Source: Enoplosus armatus
Taxonomy: Eukaryota > Chordata > Actinopteri > Centrarchiformes > Enoplosidae
NCBI RefSeq assembly: GCF_043641665.1
Contig: NC_092190.1
Coordinates: 6,896,548 to 6,960,547 of the forward strand
Direction of reading: 5' to 3'
Length of the DNA: 64,000 nucleotides
Shown here: one piece after another, positions 37,116 through 48,949 of the stretch
Layout of the letters: each line of letters opens with the position of its first letter
Numbering within the stretch: the stretch's first letter is position 1
Notes under the pieces: model-generated
Database searches by the model: none
What the model saw: only the letters and a program-made list of their open reading frames with translations
What the model was told of the DNA's origin: nothing
Position numbers and translations under genes: made by a program

Positions 37116-38033
37116 TAAAGGCTTCATTCAATAACCTAAATATCAGCGTGGAGTGGACAGGAGGTCAAATTTAAACAGTTCATCCTCTGAGGAGCAGGAA
37201 TGAGATCAGGATGAATATCTGACCCGTGTTGTAGACTCGTGGTCTAACTTGCTGTGAAAAGAAAAGGAAGAAAGTTACCTCTGCTTGCGGAGCTGCATCT
37301 CCTCCATCACAGCCTGGATGTGCTGAACGTTGTCCTGCTGTTCTCCAGCTGGACTCTCCGTTTCGTCCAGCGGCCATGGCGGCTGGCTGCACATCTGCTC
37401 CAGCAACAGCGCCCCCTTCTGACGCAGAGAAGCGAGACCTGCCTCTGCACGGAGGGGAGACGGTTAATGTCACAGAGGGACTTTCCTACTCCCATCAATT
37501 AACAATGTGTCACTGCTTGGGTCTAAAAGATGTGGGTGTGCATGCTTAATTAACGCCATAAAAAAGGAAAATCACAACATTTATCTTTAAGAGCACGAAC
37601 CGACAGTCTGAAGCTTCTCCTCCAACAGTTTGAGGTTTTGTTGAATCGAAGCTCCGTCAGCTGGAGCCACGTCAGCACAGAGCATGCCCAGCAGACCGTC
37701 CAACTGCTGGGACAACTGCAGAGACAGACACAAAGCTTTGATTCATGGCCACTTGCCCACAATCGGCTTCACCCTGGATTCTTCTGGTTTTAGTTTTTTG
37801 GTTTGTGAACAGTTGATCCATCAGTTTGCCTCCTGAAGAGCTGCAAAAATTCAAATTTTGTCTCTTTTGATGGGCAAGGCTAGCAGTTTCCCCCTGCCTA
37901 CAGTCTTTGTGCTAAGCTAGGCTAAACACATCCTGGACCTACCTCTGTACTGAATGCACAAAGATGAAACTGAAAACAGCCCTTGTGTTTTTTGAAACAC
38001 AGGGCTTTTTCCATCCAGCACGAACAGCAGCTG

Positions 38034-38084
<51 letters not shown>

Positions 38085-40713
38085 GCGTGCATGCATGTGT
38101 GTTACCTCCTGCGTGGTGCTGTGGAAGCCCTGCGCCGCCTGCAGGGTGTTCTGTCGGCCCTCCAGCTGAGCCGCCTGTTGGTAGCAGACGTCGCTCAGCT
38201 GTTGCTGCAGCGCCTTCAGCTCCACCACTTCCTCCTCCTCCCCGGCACTGAGCAAGGCAGCGATCTGCTGGTTCAACTCCACGTACACCGCAAACCACTC
38301 CTGTACACACACACACACACAGACACACAATCAGCCCACATTTACCACCAGTGTAACTAAAATGGCTTCGTTCTCCATAGTGCACTGACGGAATACTAAA
38401 CTAACACACAGTCCGCTGCCAGGTTTATTTAGGTACACCAAACTAAAACAGTTTAATACAACGCCCCTGCAATAAAAACTGCCGCCTTCATGAAGGTTAT
38501 AATGTTCACTTTGTGTTGAAACTGTGTTAGAGAGGTGTTGATTCTTAAAACTTCTTAAAAGACTAGTTTGTGGTGATGTTGAATTGTATTATCCAATATC
38601 CTGAGCTTATCTTAGCATTACTGGACAGGACACGGAGAAACAGCAAAGAAGTGGTCATAATCCTGCGACACATTTTGTGGATTTTGTTACCTTTGGACAG
38701 AGCCAGGCTAGCTGTTTCCAGTTTTTATGCTAAGCTAAGCTAACCTAACCATGGCTGTGGCTTTATATTCAACGTACAGATATGAAAGTGGTATTGGTCT
38801 TCTCATCTAACTCTCGGCTAGAAAGCCAATAAGTGTGTTTCCCAGGATGCCGAACTTAATTGGCTTTCAACAACAAGGAAGATGACGTCACCATTCTTAA
38901 TCGTTCTTAAACCTGCTGTTCTTTTTAAATCAATTTGTGCAGGTGTTGTCCGTACTGTACCGATTGCTCTGAGTGACAATCTGAGTCTAAGCCACTGCAG
39001 TGATCATAACATGATAACAAGTGTTGTAAGAGTGAATGACAGTGAATTTGTTTATGGGGTCTTCTTCTGACCTTTCATGATCAAACTACAGACATCAGAA
39101 TTGAAGCATCAAAGGAAAAACTCCAGTCAGATCTGTTTGATGACGTGTGTGTGTGTGTGTGTGTGTTCAATGTGTTGCATTACACTGTGCTGGCTCTCGA
39201 TCTCCTCGTGTTTCTGCTGCAGGGCCTGGGCCGATCGACTCGAGTCTCCGATCGCCTGCTGAGTCTTCAACAGCTCTGAACCTGGACCCTGCAGCCAGGT
39301 GACCACCTGAGAGAAAGAGAGGGAGAAAACGCAAAATACAGACTTAGTGATGTCCTGTAGAGGGAGAAGAGGGAGGACGTTGGAGGAGCTGATTCCAGAG
39401 GTAAAAGTCCCATTCATTTTATCCATAGACAATGTTAGCTAAATGTCTGCTGTGAAAAAGTTTGACTGGGAGACATATTGTTGTTTGTGAGGGTCTCTTT
39501 CAGTCTCAGCGAGTCTCTGAGCTGCAGTGCAGCAGAGCGACCAGCAGGGGGCTCTCAGACTCTACTTGTCTCTGTGATGGCGTTCACACGCAACAAGATA
39601 TCACCTAATATCATAGCAAGAGTTTCTCCATAAATATTTTCTCATATAAGCAGTTTGTATTAAAATCACTTCATCCACTGTGTATTTTCTTTGATATGCA
39701 ATACAGATATATTTACATGTTATGAGTCAATTGAAATAGAAAGGGTATAACTGAGAATTGATGCAGACCTCATCAAAGTATAACTGAATTGTGAATTGTC
39801 TACTTCAGTGATTTAGCATTGCTCTTTCATTAAGTTGGAGGAGACAAAAGAAACATATTTTTTAAAAAATCGAAGCAGCAGAGGACTTTTAGTCCCCACT
39901 TTTGAGTCAGTCTCCAAAAACACTGGGTCTTACATTCACCATAATGCAACTCAGTGTGTCTTTCGATAGACCCTCTCTGCCTGCTAAATGCCCACATCTT
40001 TCCAACTCCATGTCCTGTTCAAAATGTGAAGTCTCAAGTCCAGTCCGAGATAACCCTGTTGACATGATCATAAACCGAGCTTCATGTGTAAAATCAGTGG
40101 AGGGGCCCACTTTACACCCCCTGAGGCAAATCCTTGTGTATCTTTTTTATGCTTTTTTAAAATAATTTACTAATTTTATTTAATGAAAATATTATTTATT
40201 ATTTTTTACAATATTTACAATGTAAATTACAACTATTGTGGAAACTCTGCGAGTGTGCCTTGTTTGGTAGTGACCTAATATTTTGTGGACATTCATATTT
40301 ATATATGTATATTTTTGTCTATTAAAAAATAAAATCATATGCAGGGATTATGATTTTGTTATGAGTTGAAGTTGCAATGTTCACCATAGTACTATACAGT
40401 TCAGTAACATCTGGAAGTGTCTATCCAGATGTGTGTATAATGACTTAATTGTATTTATCAGGTCAGTGATGCCTTAAAGAGCAAACACACACGCAGTTCG
40501 ATCCAGAAGTAGGCCAGCCAACCCCCCCACCACCTCAAATCCTCCAGGCTAGTGACCGACATGTTGCGGTTACCATGGCAACCCCAGGCTCATCTCCAAG
40601 ACAGTGGTGTTACCCATCAGCCCCTGTGGCTGCAGGAACCCCAGTAGAGTCTACTTCTACTGACGTGCTCACTGACACTGAGGGTAAAAGGTCAAAGACG
40701 TGATTGTCAAAGA

Positions 40714-40780
<67 letters not shown>

Positions 40781-42775
40781 CGCGCGTCTCTGTGTTACCT
40801 GCATGACCTTGGCATGGATCTCGTCTAGCTGGGTGCGTTTGTTTCGCTGCCTGCAGAGCTCCTGGTATCTGGTGTACTGCTCTCTGAGTGAGTCCAGCAG
40901 CTTCATCACCTGAGGCTGAGCCAGCAGCTCCTCCTCCATGGGACACCAGGCTGGACCTGGAGGTCAGAGGTCAGAGGCTAAAGCTGACAGGTCTCAGGTA
41001 AAAAGTCATTATCCATTACCAGTTGATGATCCATGTAGAAGACATGGAAATTAAGAAACAGCATCGGTTCTTGTATTACAGAGTAATACTGTTTGGCTGC
41101 TTAGCTCACATAGTTTGTATTTTTAAACAGTGCATTTACACTTTCAACGTTACCAGAGAAAAGGCCTTTAGGAGGAGGGCTAACCGATGAGCTTGGCAAT
41201 CCAAGCGCTGTCTCGGATAACAAGTTTGGCAGGCGCTGCTGGAGTCTAAACTTTCCCAACTCTAATACGGCAGGACAGAGCCGCTACCTAAACTGTGATA
41301 TATTAGCATTCAGGGCCGGCTTCTACACAGTGTGGAAATACTTCTCAGTGGATGTGCTGGATTCTTTTTGTCCAGTAAATTTCTGATGTAACTTTGTGCT
41401 GCCTCTGAGGACAGAGATGCTGTAAGAGGTCACTGTGGATTGAATTAATGGACGCTTTGGTCATGCTTATGCTCTGCTGACTCACTTCTGGTGTTAAATT
41501 TCAGGTTACCCAATTCGGTATCCTTATACAGTTCCTAGAACTCTAGCAGGCTAGGTGGTACCCTTATATACGTCATACTGTTGTATCCTACGTAGTACAA
41601 CTGAATGACTCAGAAATAAATCAGCGCAAAACAATACAGATCCCTTCGTTCATTCATCCCTCTATCCATCTATCCACCCATCAGTCTGAGCTGGACCAGC
41701 ACAGCAACACCTGGACAGCTGCTTCCTCACCTCCCTGTCCTCCTCCTCCTCCCTCTGAGCCGTTAAAGCGGCGCTGCTGCAGCTCCGACAGCAGCTCATG
41801 ACCTGCAGACAGAAGAGAGAGAGGCAAGAGAGAGGGGTGGGTTGAGATTTAAAAGGCGGTTATAAAAGCATCTGAAACAATAATACATCAGTGTTTGTTT
41901 ACATGCTGTCACATTATGAAAGGAGCTGGTAGAGGGAGGAGGGTGGTACCACAAACAAAGACTCCTTTCACCTCTTCCCAACACACACAGACACAGGCTG
42001 CTCAGTACAGTGAACACAGCCATCCATCCATCATTCATCCAATCTCAGTGTCTATTTAGCTCCAGGACTAAACCTTCTCCCCACCCACATCCTCCAGGTC
42101 AGGGTGAGCCCAGACACCCTGCCAAGGAAACTTAAGTCTGGCTGCTTGGATCCACGATTACAGTCTTTCAGTCACAACGCAGAGCTCACGGCCACGAGTG
42201 AGAGCAGTCACGTACACAGTAAGAAAGTAAGAAGGTAAAAAAGGGCTGGTTGGGTTATTATTTTGACTGTATGAGCTGTACTTCTTTTACACTACACTGC
42301 GAGGGGGGAAAACAACATAAACATCAGCTCATTCACAGTTTTTTTTAATTAAACTGTTTTATTTTCTTTGAGAGCATAGGAGATGATACTTATGTGAGAA
42401 ACTTATTACAGTGATCTTAAAGGATAGGTTTGTCAGTCTTAAAACAATAGTCAGGTGCCTCTTAAATGTGCTTTGAATGTAAGTGACGGGGGACAAAATC
42501 CACAGTCCTCATTTTGTACAAAAATATATTCAAACGTTTATCTGAAGCTAATATGAGGCTTCAGCAGTCTGAGTTACATGAATCAATATTTTCTAAAGTT
42601 GAAGGCTTTTTAGCGTAAAAGGTGCTTCAATGAGATCAGATGATGTTTACCGGTCTGAAGGACAGTCTCGGGGTCAAAGGACGGCAGGAGGGCACAGTCA
42701 GCTGATCTGCAGAGGACAGAGAGACACACAGCTCTGGATTTCATGGGTCTACTTCAAGTGCACTTTAAACTGTAG

Positions 42776-42844
<69 letters not shown>

Positions 42845-45800
42845 TACTTGTCCTTTTCCACCGAGCTGCTCTTGTCAGTGTCGTTGATGATCGACAGCTC
42901 GTCCAGCAGTGACGTCGACTCCTTGGTGAACTTCTCAAAAACCTGCAAACAATGACAAAATAAAAACATATGCGCTCAGACCTGGCACCCGGTTACCATG
43001 GCAACAAGCATTTTAAAGTCGTAAAGATATGAAATACATGAATTTTTAAAAATAAAATAGTGACCAGTCGCTTGTTGAGCCAGTCGCTGTGGTCGTAGTC
43101 CAGACTTCCCCCAAAATCGTCCGTCAGCTGACAGGGTTCAATGTAACGAGTCAATTTATTGGCCGAAACCAGGATCACCTGACAGGAAGCACAGAGACCG
43201 GCATTCAATGTTAATCAGACATCAACAAAGAGTTTCATTTTGTAGTTTGGCCGACACACCTGAGTTCATTTACAGGCAGCAGTTCATTGATAAGAGATGC
43301 CCGTGTTCGCTCCTTCAAAAACACATACAATTGAACTCTAATCTATTTGGTTCACAAACAAACATTTTGTAGGACCTGCACAAATAATTCTCTCTTCAAG
43401 TGGTTCATATGTGCTCAAACAGCATACATTGATTTGGGGAATATATTTTATAAGCTTTCTTCTTGCATGTTTCAATAAGCATATATAATGTTGGATACAA
43501 TGAATGATGGGGTAGTTATAATCGTGACAATGGTTGCTTTTCATTCTGCAAATTATCCTCGCTTCTCCGTCCTCCAGCCAGTGACCCAAAAACCGAGCGA
43601 GGTCGGCCAGAATCAAGGATGTTCCAAAACCTTCAACGTGTCTCGAGGAGACGATGAGACAAAGAGATGAGGAGAGAGCAGAGAGGAGAGAGCAGGTAAA
43701 ACACCTCCAAATGGATGCAGGTTTTTTACCCCTTCAATCAGAATCTGCTGTGGAAACTGTAATATTAATATTGTTGCATATTGCTAGAGGACAATCTCAA
43801 GGAAACAGGAATTATCAGCCCCAATGGAGGCCAGGAACAATTATTAATAATTATAAGATGCATGAGTAATCCAAATCATGAATAAATCATAAAAATACTG
43901 TCTTCTTTTTCTTCATTAGTCTAAAGGCTTCTCTTTATTTTCATTTTTATCTTTATTTTTCATTCCAAGTTCATTTAGGAAAGAAATAAGCCCAATAATT
44001 GTTCTGAAAAGCTGCACAGTCGCAGTTGTTATTAATTATTCCTCATTATTAATCAGCCCCAGGACAGACTTACTGCACCTGCAGCCTTTCACAGACTAAT
44101 TGTGGGTTTTATTTAGAGCATTTGTTGCTGATTTAATTGCTCCCTCACATCAGTTCTGCTAACTGATATTAATTGTCTATTGGAGTTATTACATCAGATT
44201 CAGTGATGCCCTGACGCCACAAAAGATCTATAATTGGAGATAATTGGAGTAGCAGTAATATGGTGGGCAGATTGAGATGCCGCACGTAACAAGCAATTGC
44301 GGTCTCCTCAAAATGATGTCCCGTGTGTTGTACGTACAGTTTCTGCATCCTCGCATGTCTCTCTTGCATCCTGCTGGGAGGAGCTAAGACGTGAGGACGA
44401 GACAAGAGGGAGGTGAGGAGCCACGTTGAAGCTGTGATGCAGCTCGGACATGCTACCTCTGGAGCGCCGCTATTGGTTGATTCCGTATTTGAGGGAGGGT
44501 ATTTTGGGTAGACGTAATTATAGTTCTTGTTTTCTTTACAGTTATGAGTCACTGCAGATTCGTCTTCAAGTTACTTTTAGCTTCTTTCTACCAAGAACTT
44601 TTTGACTCATAAGTTCAAGTTTAGGATTCTTAAGACCGTTTCGTAGATGTTACACCAGCACTGATTACAGATTATATATGAAGCTTTTGCTTCAGTCTCA
44701 ACCCAACAGAGTTCTTAGATCACAAGACAAAACATGTCCTTCAGCCTCCCAGAGCGTTTTCTAAATGTGGACACAGAGCGTTCGGTGTTCATGAACAGCC
44801 TGCGAGCTGATCTGAGGTTTAACAAAAGACCATCTTCTATGAAGAAAAACAAAACACGTTTACATACCGTATGTTTTATCCTTTTGTATTTTCTTATCAC
44901 TCACTGAAACACTTTGAACTGCATTTGTACGAAAGGTTGCTTTTACAAATAAACCTGGACAGTCAGACAGCTGGTAGTGAGTCTGTCCTCCAGTTGTCAC
45001 TGCAGCAGATGCTGTCAGACAAAGTGGACTCAACTCAGTGTGTGTGTGTGTTTATTTAAATGTTAGGTCAGACTTTAGAGCAGCTGTATGACACACACCC
45101 CACTGTGACATCCACACACACACACACACCCCATAGTTTACATGAGTCACATTTCAACACCGTCACTGGAATCTCCCTTCCTGCAGCTGTGTGTGAGTGT
45201 GTAAACATTCAAATAAAGTGAAGAAGATGAGAACAGATTTAACAAGCTCAAACCCAGCACATTATTTACCAGAGCACCAAAGACTTCTTTCAAAATATAT
45301 TAGGACATGTTTAGGAACTCACGTGAGCAAACATGGACATTGTGTTAAAAATTGTGCTGTTCATTAGCCGACTCTTAAATGTCAGAGCGTCCTTGAACGC
45401 ATCGACAGGGACAGCAGGAACAGTCTCTGCTCTCAGCACGCAATGACAACTCCACTTTGACTAACAAAAAATAAACTCTAAATATTGACTGTGATAGATT
45501 ATCTATCCGCAGCAACCTTCAAGTTGCTACAGACCCACCAACTTGCTCCGGTTACCGTGGCAACAACTGCAGAGCCAACATGGCTGCAGAAATCTGGGTC
45601 ACAGTGACTACTGATCTCTTGTCAGTAAAACCATCTGTTGTAATAGAGGAGGAGGCTGGCAGAAAATCACACACACAGACACACACACAGACAGACACAC
45701 ACACACACACACAGACACACACACACACTCTATTGGTCCTGGCTCAGGTTTCTCGCAGCACTAGCAGGACAATGGTGTTCAAGGTTATCATAACTGGCTC

Positions 45801-48244
45801 AGTTTCTCTGTTTGATATATGGTAACAACACAATTCAAGAGTGTGTGTGTGTCTGTGTTTTGGACCAAAATGTCCTCGCAAGAGCAAAACCTGTAAATAC
45901 AGACGGTCCGTTTGTCTCTGAGGTTGTTTCAAAGTTAGAATTAAAACTGGTCTCGCCCTCTCTGGCTGTACAGACCAGCTCTACACACTTTCTCTTTAGA
46001 CATGGTGCGACAACAAGTCGTACAAACCAGTTTGTTTCAATAATGCGAAACCCTTTGGTATTTGGGGAAAGGAGGCCAAAAGGTGGACCAAATGTTTCTC
46101 AGCAAATGGCAGAGGTGGGGATACAACACACAGTCAAACAAGATGACACAAGATTATAGAAAAGTAAGAGATCATAATGCGCAGCAATGTGGAGCAAACT
46201 GAAATACTATAAGTGTTTTTCGAAACGCTGGACGCCGTTTTGGGCCGTGCGGCTCCCAGCAGGCACCTGGATTCAGCCCGAAAGAATGTGAATGAAAACA
46301 AATAACAGTATCAGTTCCCCTTCTTCCATTGTTGTGTGTCCCACAACCACCAGTCACTTCCCTCATCTACTACACAGCTCATACAGTAACAAGACCATGG
46401 GCTCAGTGAGGGTGTACTTCTGCACAGCGGTGCATGCTAACATGCTCACAGTGACAAAGCTAACATGCTGATGTTTAGCAGGTATAATATTTGCCATGTT
46501 CACCATCTTAGTTTTGTGTGTTAGCATGCTAACATTTGCTAATTAGCACTAAGCACAAAGTCCCGCTGAAGCTGAAGGGACAAATTAACATCTGATGGTG
46601 GTTCTGGATGAAAATTTAAGGGACCACAAAAGTTATTACAATCCATGCTGACATTAATGTGTATGCCAAATCGCGTGGCATTTCACACAAAACATCATGG
46701 TGGCACTGGAGGAAAAGTGAGTAGGATTCATCCTCTGGTGACGATGTACGTCTGTAAAAAAAATTCATCTTGGCCTCAGCTTGAGAAAACCTCTGATCAT
46801 TTGAAGTGAAGGTTCAAATTCTCAAAATCCACAAAAACCTCTAGCTCCAAACTCATTTCAGTTACCTCTCAGCGCTGGAGAGTGACAGTGAGCGCAAAGG
46901 AAACTTTAAGCAGGTTTGTCCTGCAGCAGTTTAGCAAGCCTCACCTCGAAGCCCAGGCGGTCTTTCTCCTTCCAGAAGCAGAAGTGTGTGACCTTCTTAT
47001 CCCAGAATTCATCTGGCTTCACCACGCAGACCAGCGACACCTCGGCTGGAATCACATTCTGAAACAGCAACAACAGCATCGCCATCCTCAGCTTTTAAAC
47101 ATCCTGACAAAGTAATGCAGTCATGTTTGTCATTATCGGGACCCATAATATGTGTTTGTACCTGCAACATGAGCACCACAGTCTTCACGATGTTCCACTG
47201 AGACTTCCGTCCGTCCACGATCACGGTGAAACCTCGAGCCTTACACTTGTCACTGAGAGAGAGAGCGGGAGCATTTTATTCATTATAAAACAAGGATGTC
47301 AGTCAAACTATGAACGACACACACCAACATTTTAGCAGCAGCAGATGGGATTTAAATAATAAGTTAATTAAAATGTGGGTCTTATTTTCTTACTTAGGGA
47401 TATCATTTCTATCAGTTATGATAACATTGCACTCGTCAAGTTGCTGCAGTGTTCTCAGGTCAATGTTATCATACAATAACTGATATAAACGATATCCAAA
47501 GCTACAAACATAAGACCCGAAAATATGGTATTGGCCATTGTTTTTTTCTGGAAATGGTGTTTGAAAAAGTTGGGATCGTATTATATTCCAGGACAAGACA
47601 TTTATTTATTTGCGGCATCAGATATTCTTTGGAGAGTGGAGAGTGTTGCAGTATGGGTCGTTTGTAGCCTTGACATTGCTTGCAAGTTTTTCAAGTCCAT
47701 TTATAGTGTGTCTTTTTTTAGAGTTAGTCAGCCTGTTTTTATGAAGCCCAGTTTAATGTACAGGAGTTTACAACAGCTTGTGTAATAACGAGTGACAACG
47801 AGCTGAAAGCATCTCCCGACATCTTTACTGCAGAAATGGAACAGAGACAGATTACCGCCGTCAGAGAACGTCATGATGAGGAGCTCAAAAAGACTGAAAA
47901 ATCCAAACAACCAGTGAAAATCATAATGACTTCCTCCAAGAGCTTGACAGAAGACAGTGACATCTTCAAAAAGCTGTTGTAAAAGGACGGATCATCTTAT
48001 AATCAGGGTCGTCTCATATTCGGGCCAATACGGGTAAGACCCACATCGCAATACACTGGAATCATCCTTTAAGCCTTTTTACAGTAAAGCTGAACATGAT
48101 AGATTCTTAACTCTGGAGCCAAAGATACAAAGTACAGATAAAGCAGATCCTCAGTGACAAGTTAACTTCAAACATATCCAAAGGCATTAAAAATGAGACA
48201 AAACAGTCTTCTGTTAACACACAGCACACAGACACATGTTACTG

Positions 48245-48309
<65 letters not shown>

Positions 48310-48514
48310 CTGGGGATGCTGAGCAGGTAGTCCAGCGTGGCACTGAGCTCCTCCATGCTGGTCTGATCTGAGCTGAGAGGGATAGTCAGGATCAGACCAC
48401 TGCGCCGGTCTTTGCCCCCTAAAGAGAGACAGACCGGTAGAGGGGGGAGACATGCGATTACTGTACAAACTGCATGAGATTATACAGTCCACACATGTAG
48501 ACATGTTATCTCAT

Positions 48515-48552
<38 letters not shown>

Positions 48553-48624
48553 ACCTGACAGAAAGGCCAGTTTCTTCTTGAGGATGGGGAGGATGGTGGT
48601 CGCTTCCATGTTAACGTTGGACAT
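34750..48624 (-). CDS. sestd1: SEC14 domain and spectrin repeat-containing protein 1 (SESTD1)
   Basis: Eighteen coding exons in transcript order: 48624-48555, 48418-48310, 47252-47162, 47058-46945, 43178-43065, 42942-42848, 42706-42651, 41802-41731, 40956-40799, 39306-39184, 38300-38106, 37715-37601, 37444-37279, 37055-36974, 36843-36721, 36240-36049, 35783-35680 and 35029-34750. They total 2259 nt (752 aa plus TAA), in frame throughout. The N-terminal CRAL-TRIO/Sec14 domain covers about 1-160 ([52 protein letters not shown]). Spectrin-type helical repeats follow ([56 protein letters not shown]). SESTD1 binds phosphoinositides, TRPC4/5 channels and Dapper/Dvl partners. Two in-frame ATGs open the first coding exon; the second (48609) matches the mammalian start. 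The C-terminal tail after the SPSD motif is an unusual Glu-rich stretch. Confidence 0.95.
36847..36894. repeat. (AC)n array upstream of a sestd1 acceptor
   Basis: In the transcript this is a GU tract ending 4 nt before the CAG of the 3' splice site of exon 36843-36721. Confidence 0.9.
36921..36955. repeat. (TG)n array downstream of a sestd1 donor
   Basis: In the transcript this is a CA tract starting about 20 nt after the donor of exon 37055-36974. Confidence 0.9.
37062..37110. repeat. (AC)n array upstream of a sestd1 acceptor
   Basis: In the transcript this is about 24 GU units ending in GTTTTGCAG at exon 37055-36974. That 82-nt exon therefore has GU on one side and CA on the other. Confidence 0.95.
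37862..37926. repeat. Family-A interspersed repeat fragment
   Basis: GGCAAGGCTAGCAGTTTCCC, then CAGTCTTTGTGCTAAGCTAGG; a fragment related to the copies at 2615 and 38688. Confidence 0.5.
38038..38101. repeat. (TG)n array downstream of a sestd1 donor
   Basis: In the transcript this is a CA/CACG tract beginning a few nt after the GTAACA donor of exon 38300-38106. A shorter (AC)n array at 38303-38329 gives the same exon a GU-rich acceptor. Confidence 0.9.
38415..38625. mobile_element. Decayed copy of the 7811-8217 MITE family
   Basis: It shares ATTTAGGTACACC, AATACAAC, GCCTTCATGAAGGTTATAATGTT-like and GAGAGGTGTTGATT segments in the same order as the element at 7811. It has no clear right end. 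It is inserted in the sestd1 intron between exons 39306-39184 and 38300-38106. Confidence 0.55.
38688..38880. repeat. Interspersed teleost repeat, family A, longest copy
   Basis: Contains TTACCTTTGGACAGAGCCAG, GTTTTTATGCTAAGCTAAGC, CGTACAGATATGAAAGTGG and TCTTCTCATCTAACTCTCGG. The last segment recurs alone near 50228-50300. Confidence 0.65.
40721..40789. repeat. (TG)n array downstream of a sestd1 donor
   Basis: About 27 TG units plus a GCGTGCGCGCG edge. In the transcript it is CG/CA-rich starting about 10 nt after the GTAACA donor of exon 40956-40799. Confidence 0.95.
42418..42615. repeat. Family-C interspersed repeat
   Basis: TCTTAAAACAATAGTCAGGTG, GTAAGTGACGGGGGACAAAA and CTGAAGCTAATATGAGGCTTC match the 27290 and 48690 copies. 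Confidence 0.6.
42776..42842. repeat. (TG)n array abutting a sestd1 donor
   Basis: About 32 TG units. In the transcript the CA tract begins within 8 nt of the GTACGT donor of exon 42942-42848. Confidence 0.95.
43900..44180. promoter_or_regulatory. Candidate conserved non-coding element rich in TAATT cores
   Basis: Repeat-free. Within 200 bp it has ATTAATTATTCC, TTATTAATCAGC, GACTAATTGTGGG, GATTTAATTGCTCC and ATATTAATTGTC. The clustering of homeodomain-type cores in otherwise unremarkable intron suggests an enhancer; this is inference. Confidence 0.3.
45663..45730. repeat. Compound (CA)n/(CAGA)n microsatellite
   Basis: CA units interrupted regularly by CAGA, in a sestd1 intron. Confidence 0.9.
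46419..46770. repeat. Interspersed teleost repeat, family B (ATGCTAACATGCTCACAGTG type)
   Basis: Contains GCTAACATGCTGATGTTTAG, GCCATGTTCACCATCTTAG, TAGCATGCTAACATTTGC and CATCATGGTGGCACTGGAGG. Related fragments lie at 52005-52210 and 55490-55800. The recurring GCTAAC words make it internally self-similar. Confidence 0.6.
48247..48307. repeat. (TG)n array abutting a sestd1 donor
   Basis: About 30 TG units. In the transcript the donor itself (GTACACAC) runs straight into the CA tract after exon 48418-48310. Confidence 0.95.
48516..48549. repeat. (TG)n array abutting the first sestd1 coding-exon donor
   Basis: About 16 TG units. In the transcript the sequence is GTAAAACACACAC directly after exon 48624-48555. 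Confidence 0.95.
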
Positions 48625-48689
48625 CTGTAGACACACATACACGCAACGGTTAAAGAGCAGGTTCACATGGGCGTCATCTTAAAATGACA

Positions 48690-48930
48690 TTCACATGTTC
48701 ATATGACATATGTCAGAAGCTAATGTAAGGCATCAGCAGCCTGAGTTAGCCAAATCAAGTCATGGTTATAGTCTTAGTATGAAAACCTTTATTTTTTATT
48801 TCCCTAGTCACTGTGAGTGAAGAGTGAAGAAAAAATAAATGTCATACTAAAAAAAGTCATTTTGGAAAATACCCACTTGATTTGTCCAACTCTGGCTGCT
48901 AAAGCCTCAGATTACCTTCGATAAACTTTA
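48690..48930. repeat. Family-C interspersed repeat, 3' part
   Basis: AGAAGCTAATGTAAGGCATC, AGCCTGAGTTAGCCAAATC and GTCTTAGTATGAAAACC align by eye with the end of the copies at 27290 and 42418. Confidence 0.5.
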
Positions 48931-48949
48931 GAAAGCAGCTTTGCTCTCA

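Larger units (their letters stand above)
43179..46944. other. Largest internal sestd1 intron
   Basis: Lies between exons 47058-46945 and 43178-43065. It contains the homeodomain-core-rich block at 43900-44180, a compound CA/CAGA microsatellite at 45663-45730 and a family-B repeat at 46419-46770. No missing exon is needed because both flanking exons are in phase 0. Confidence 0.7.
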
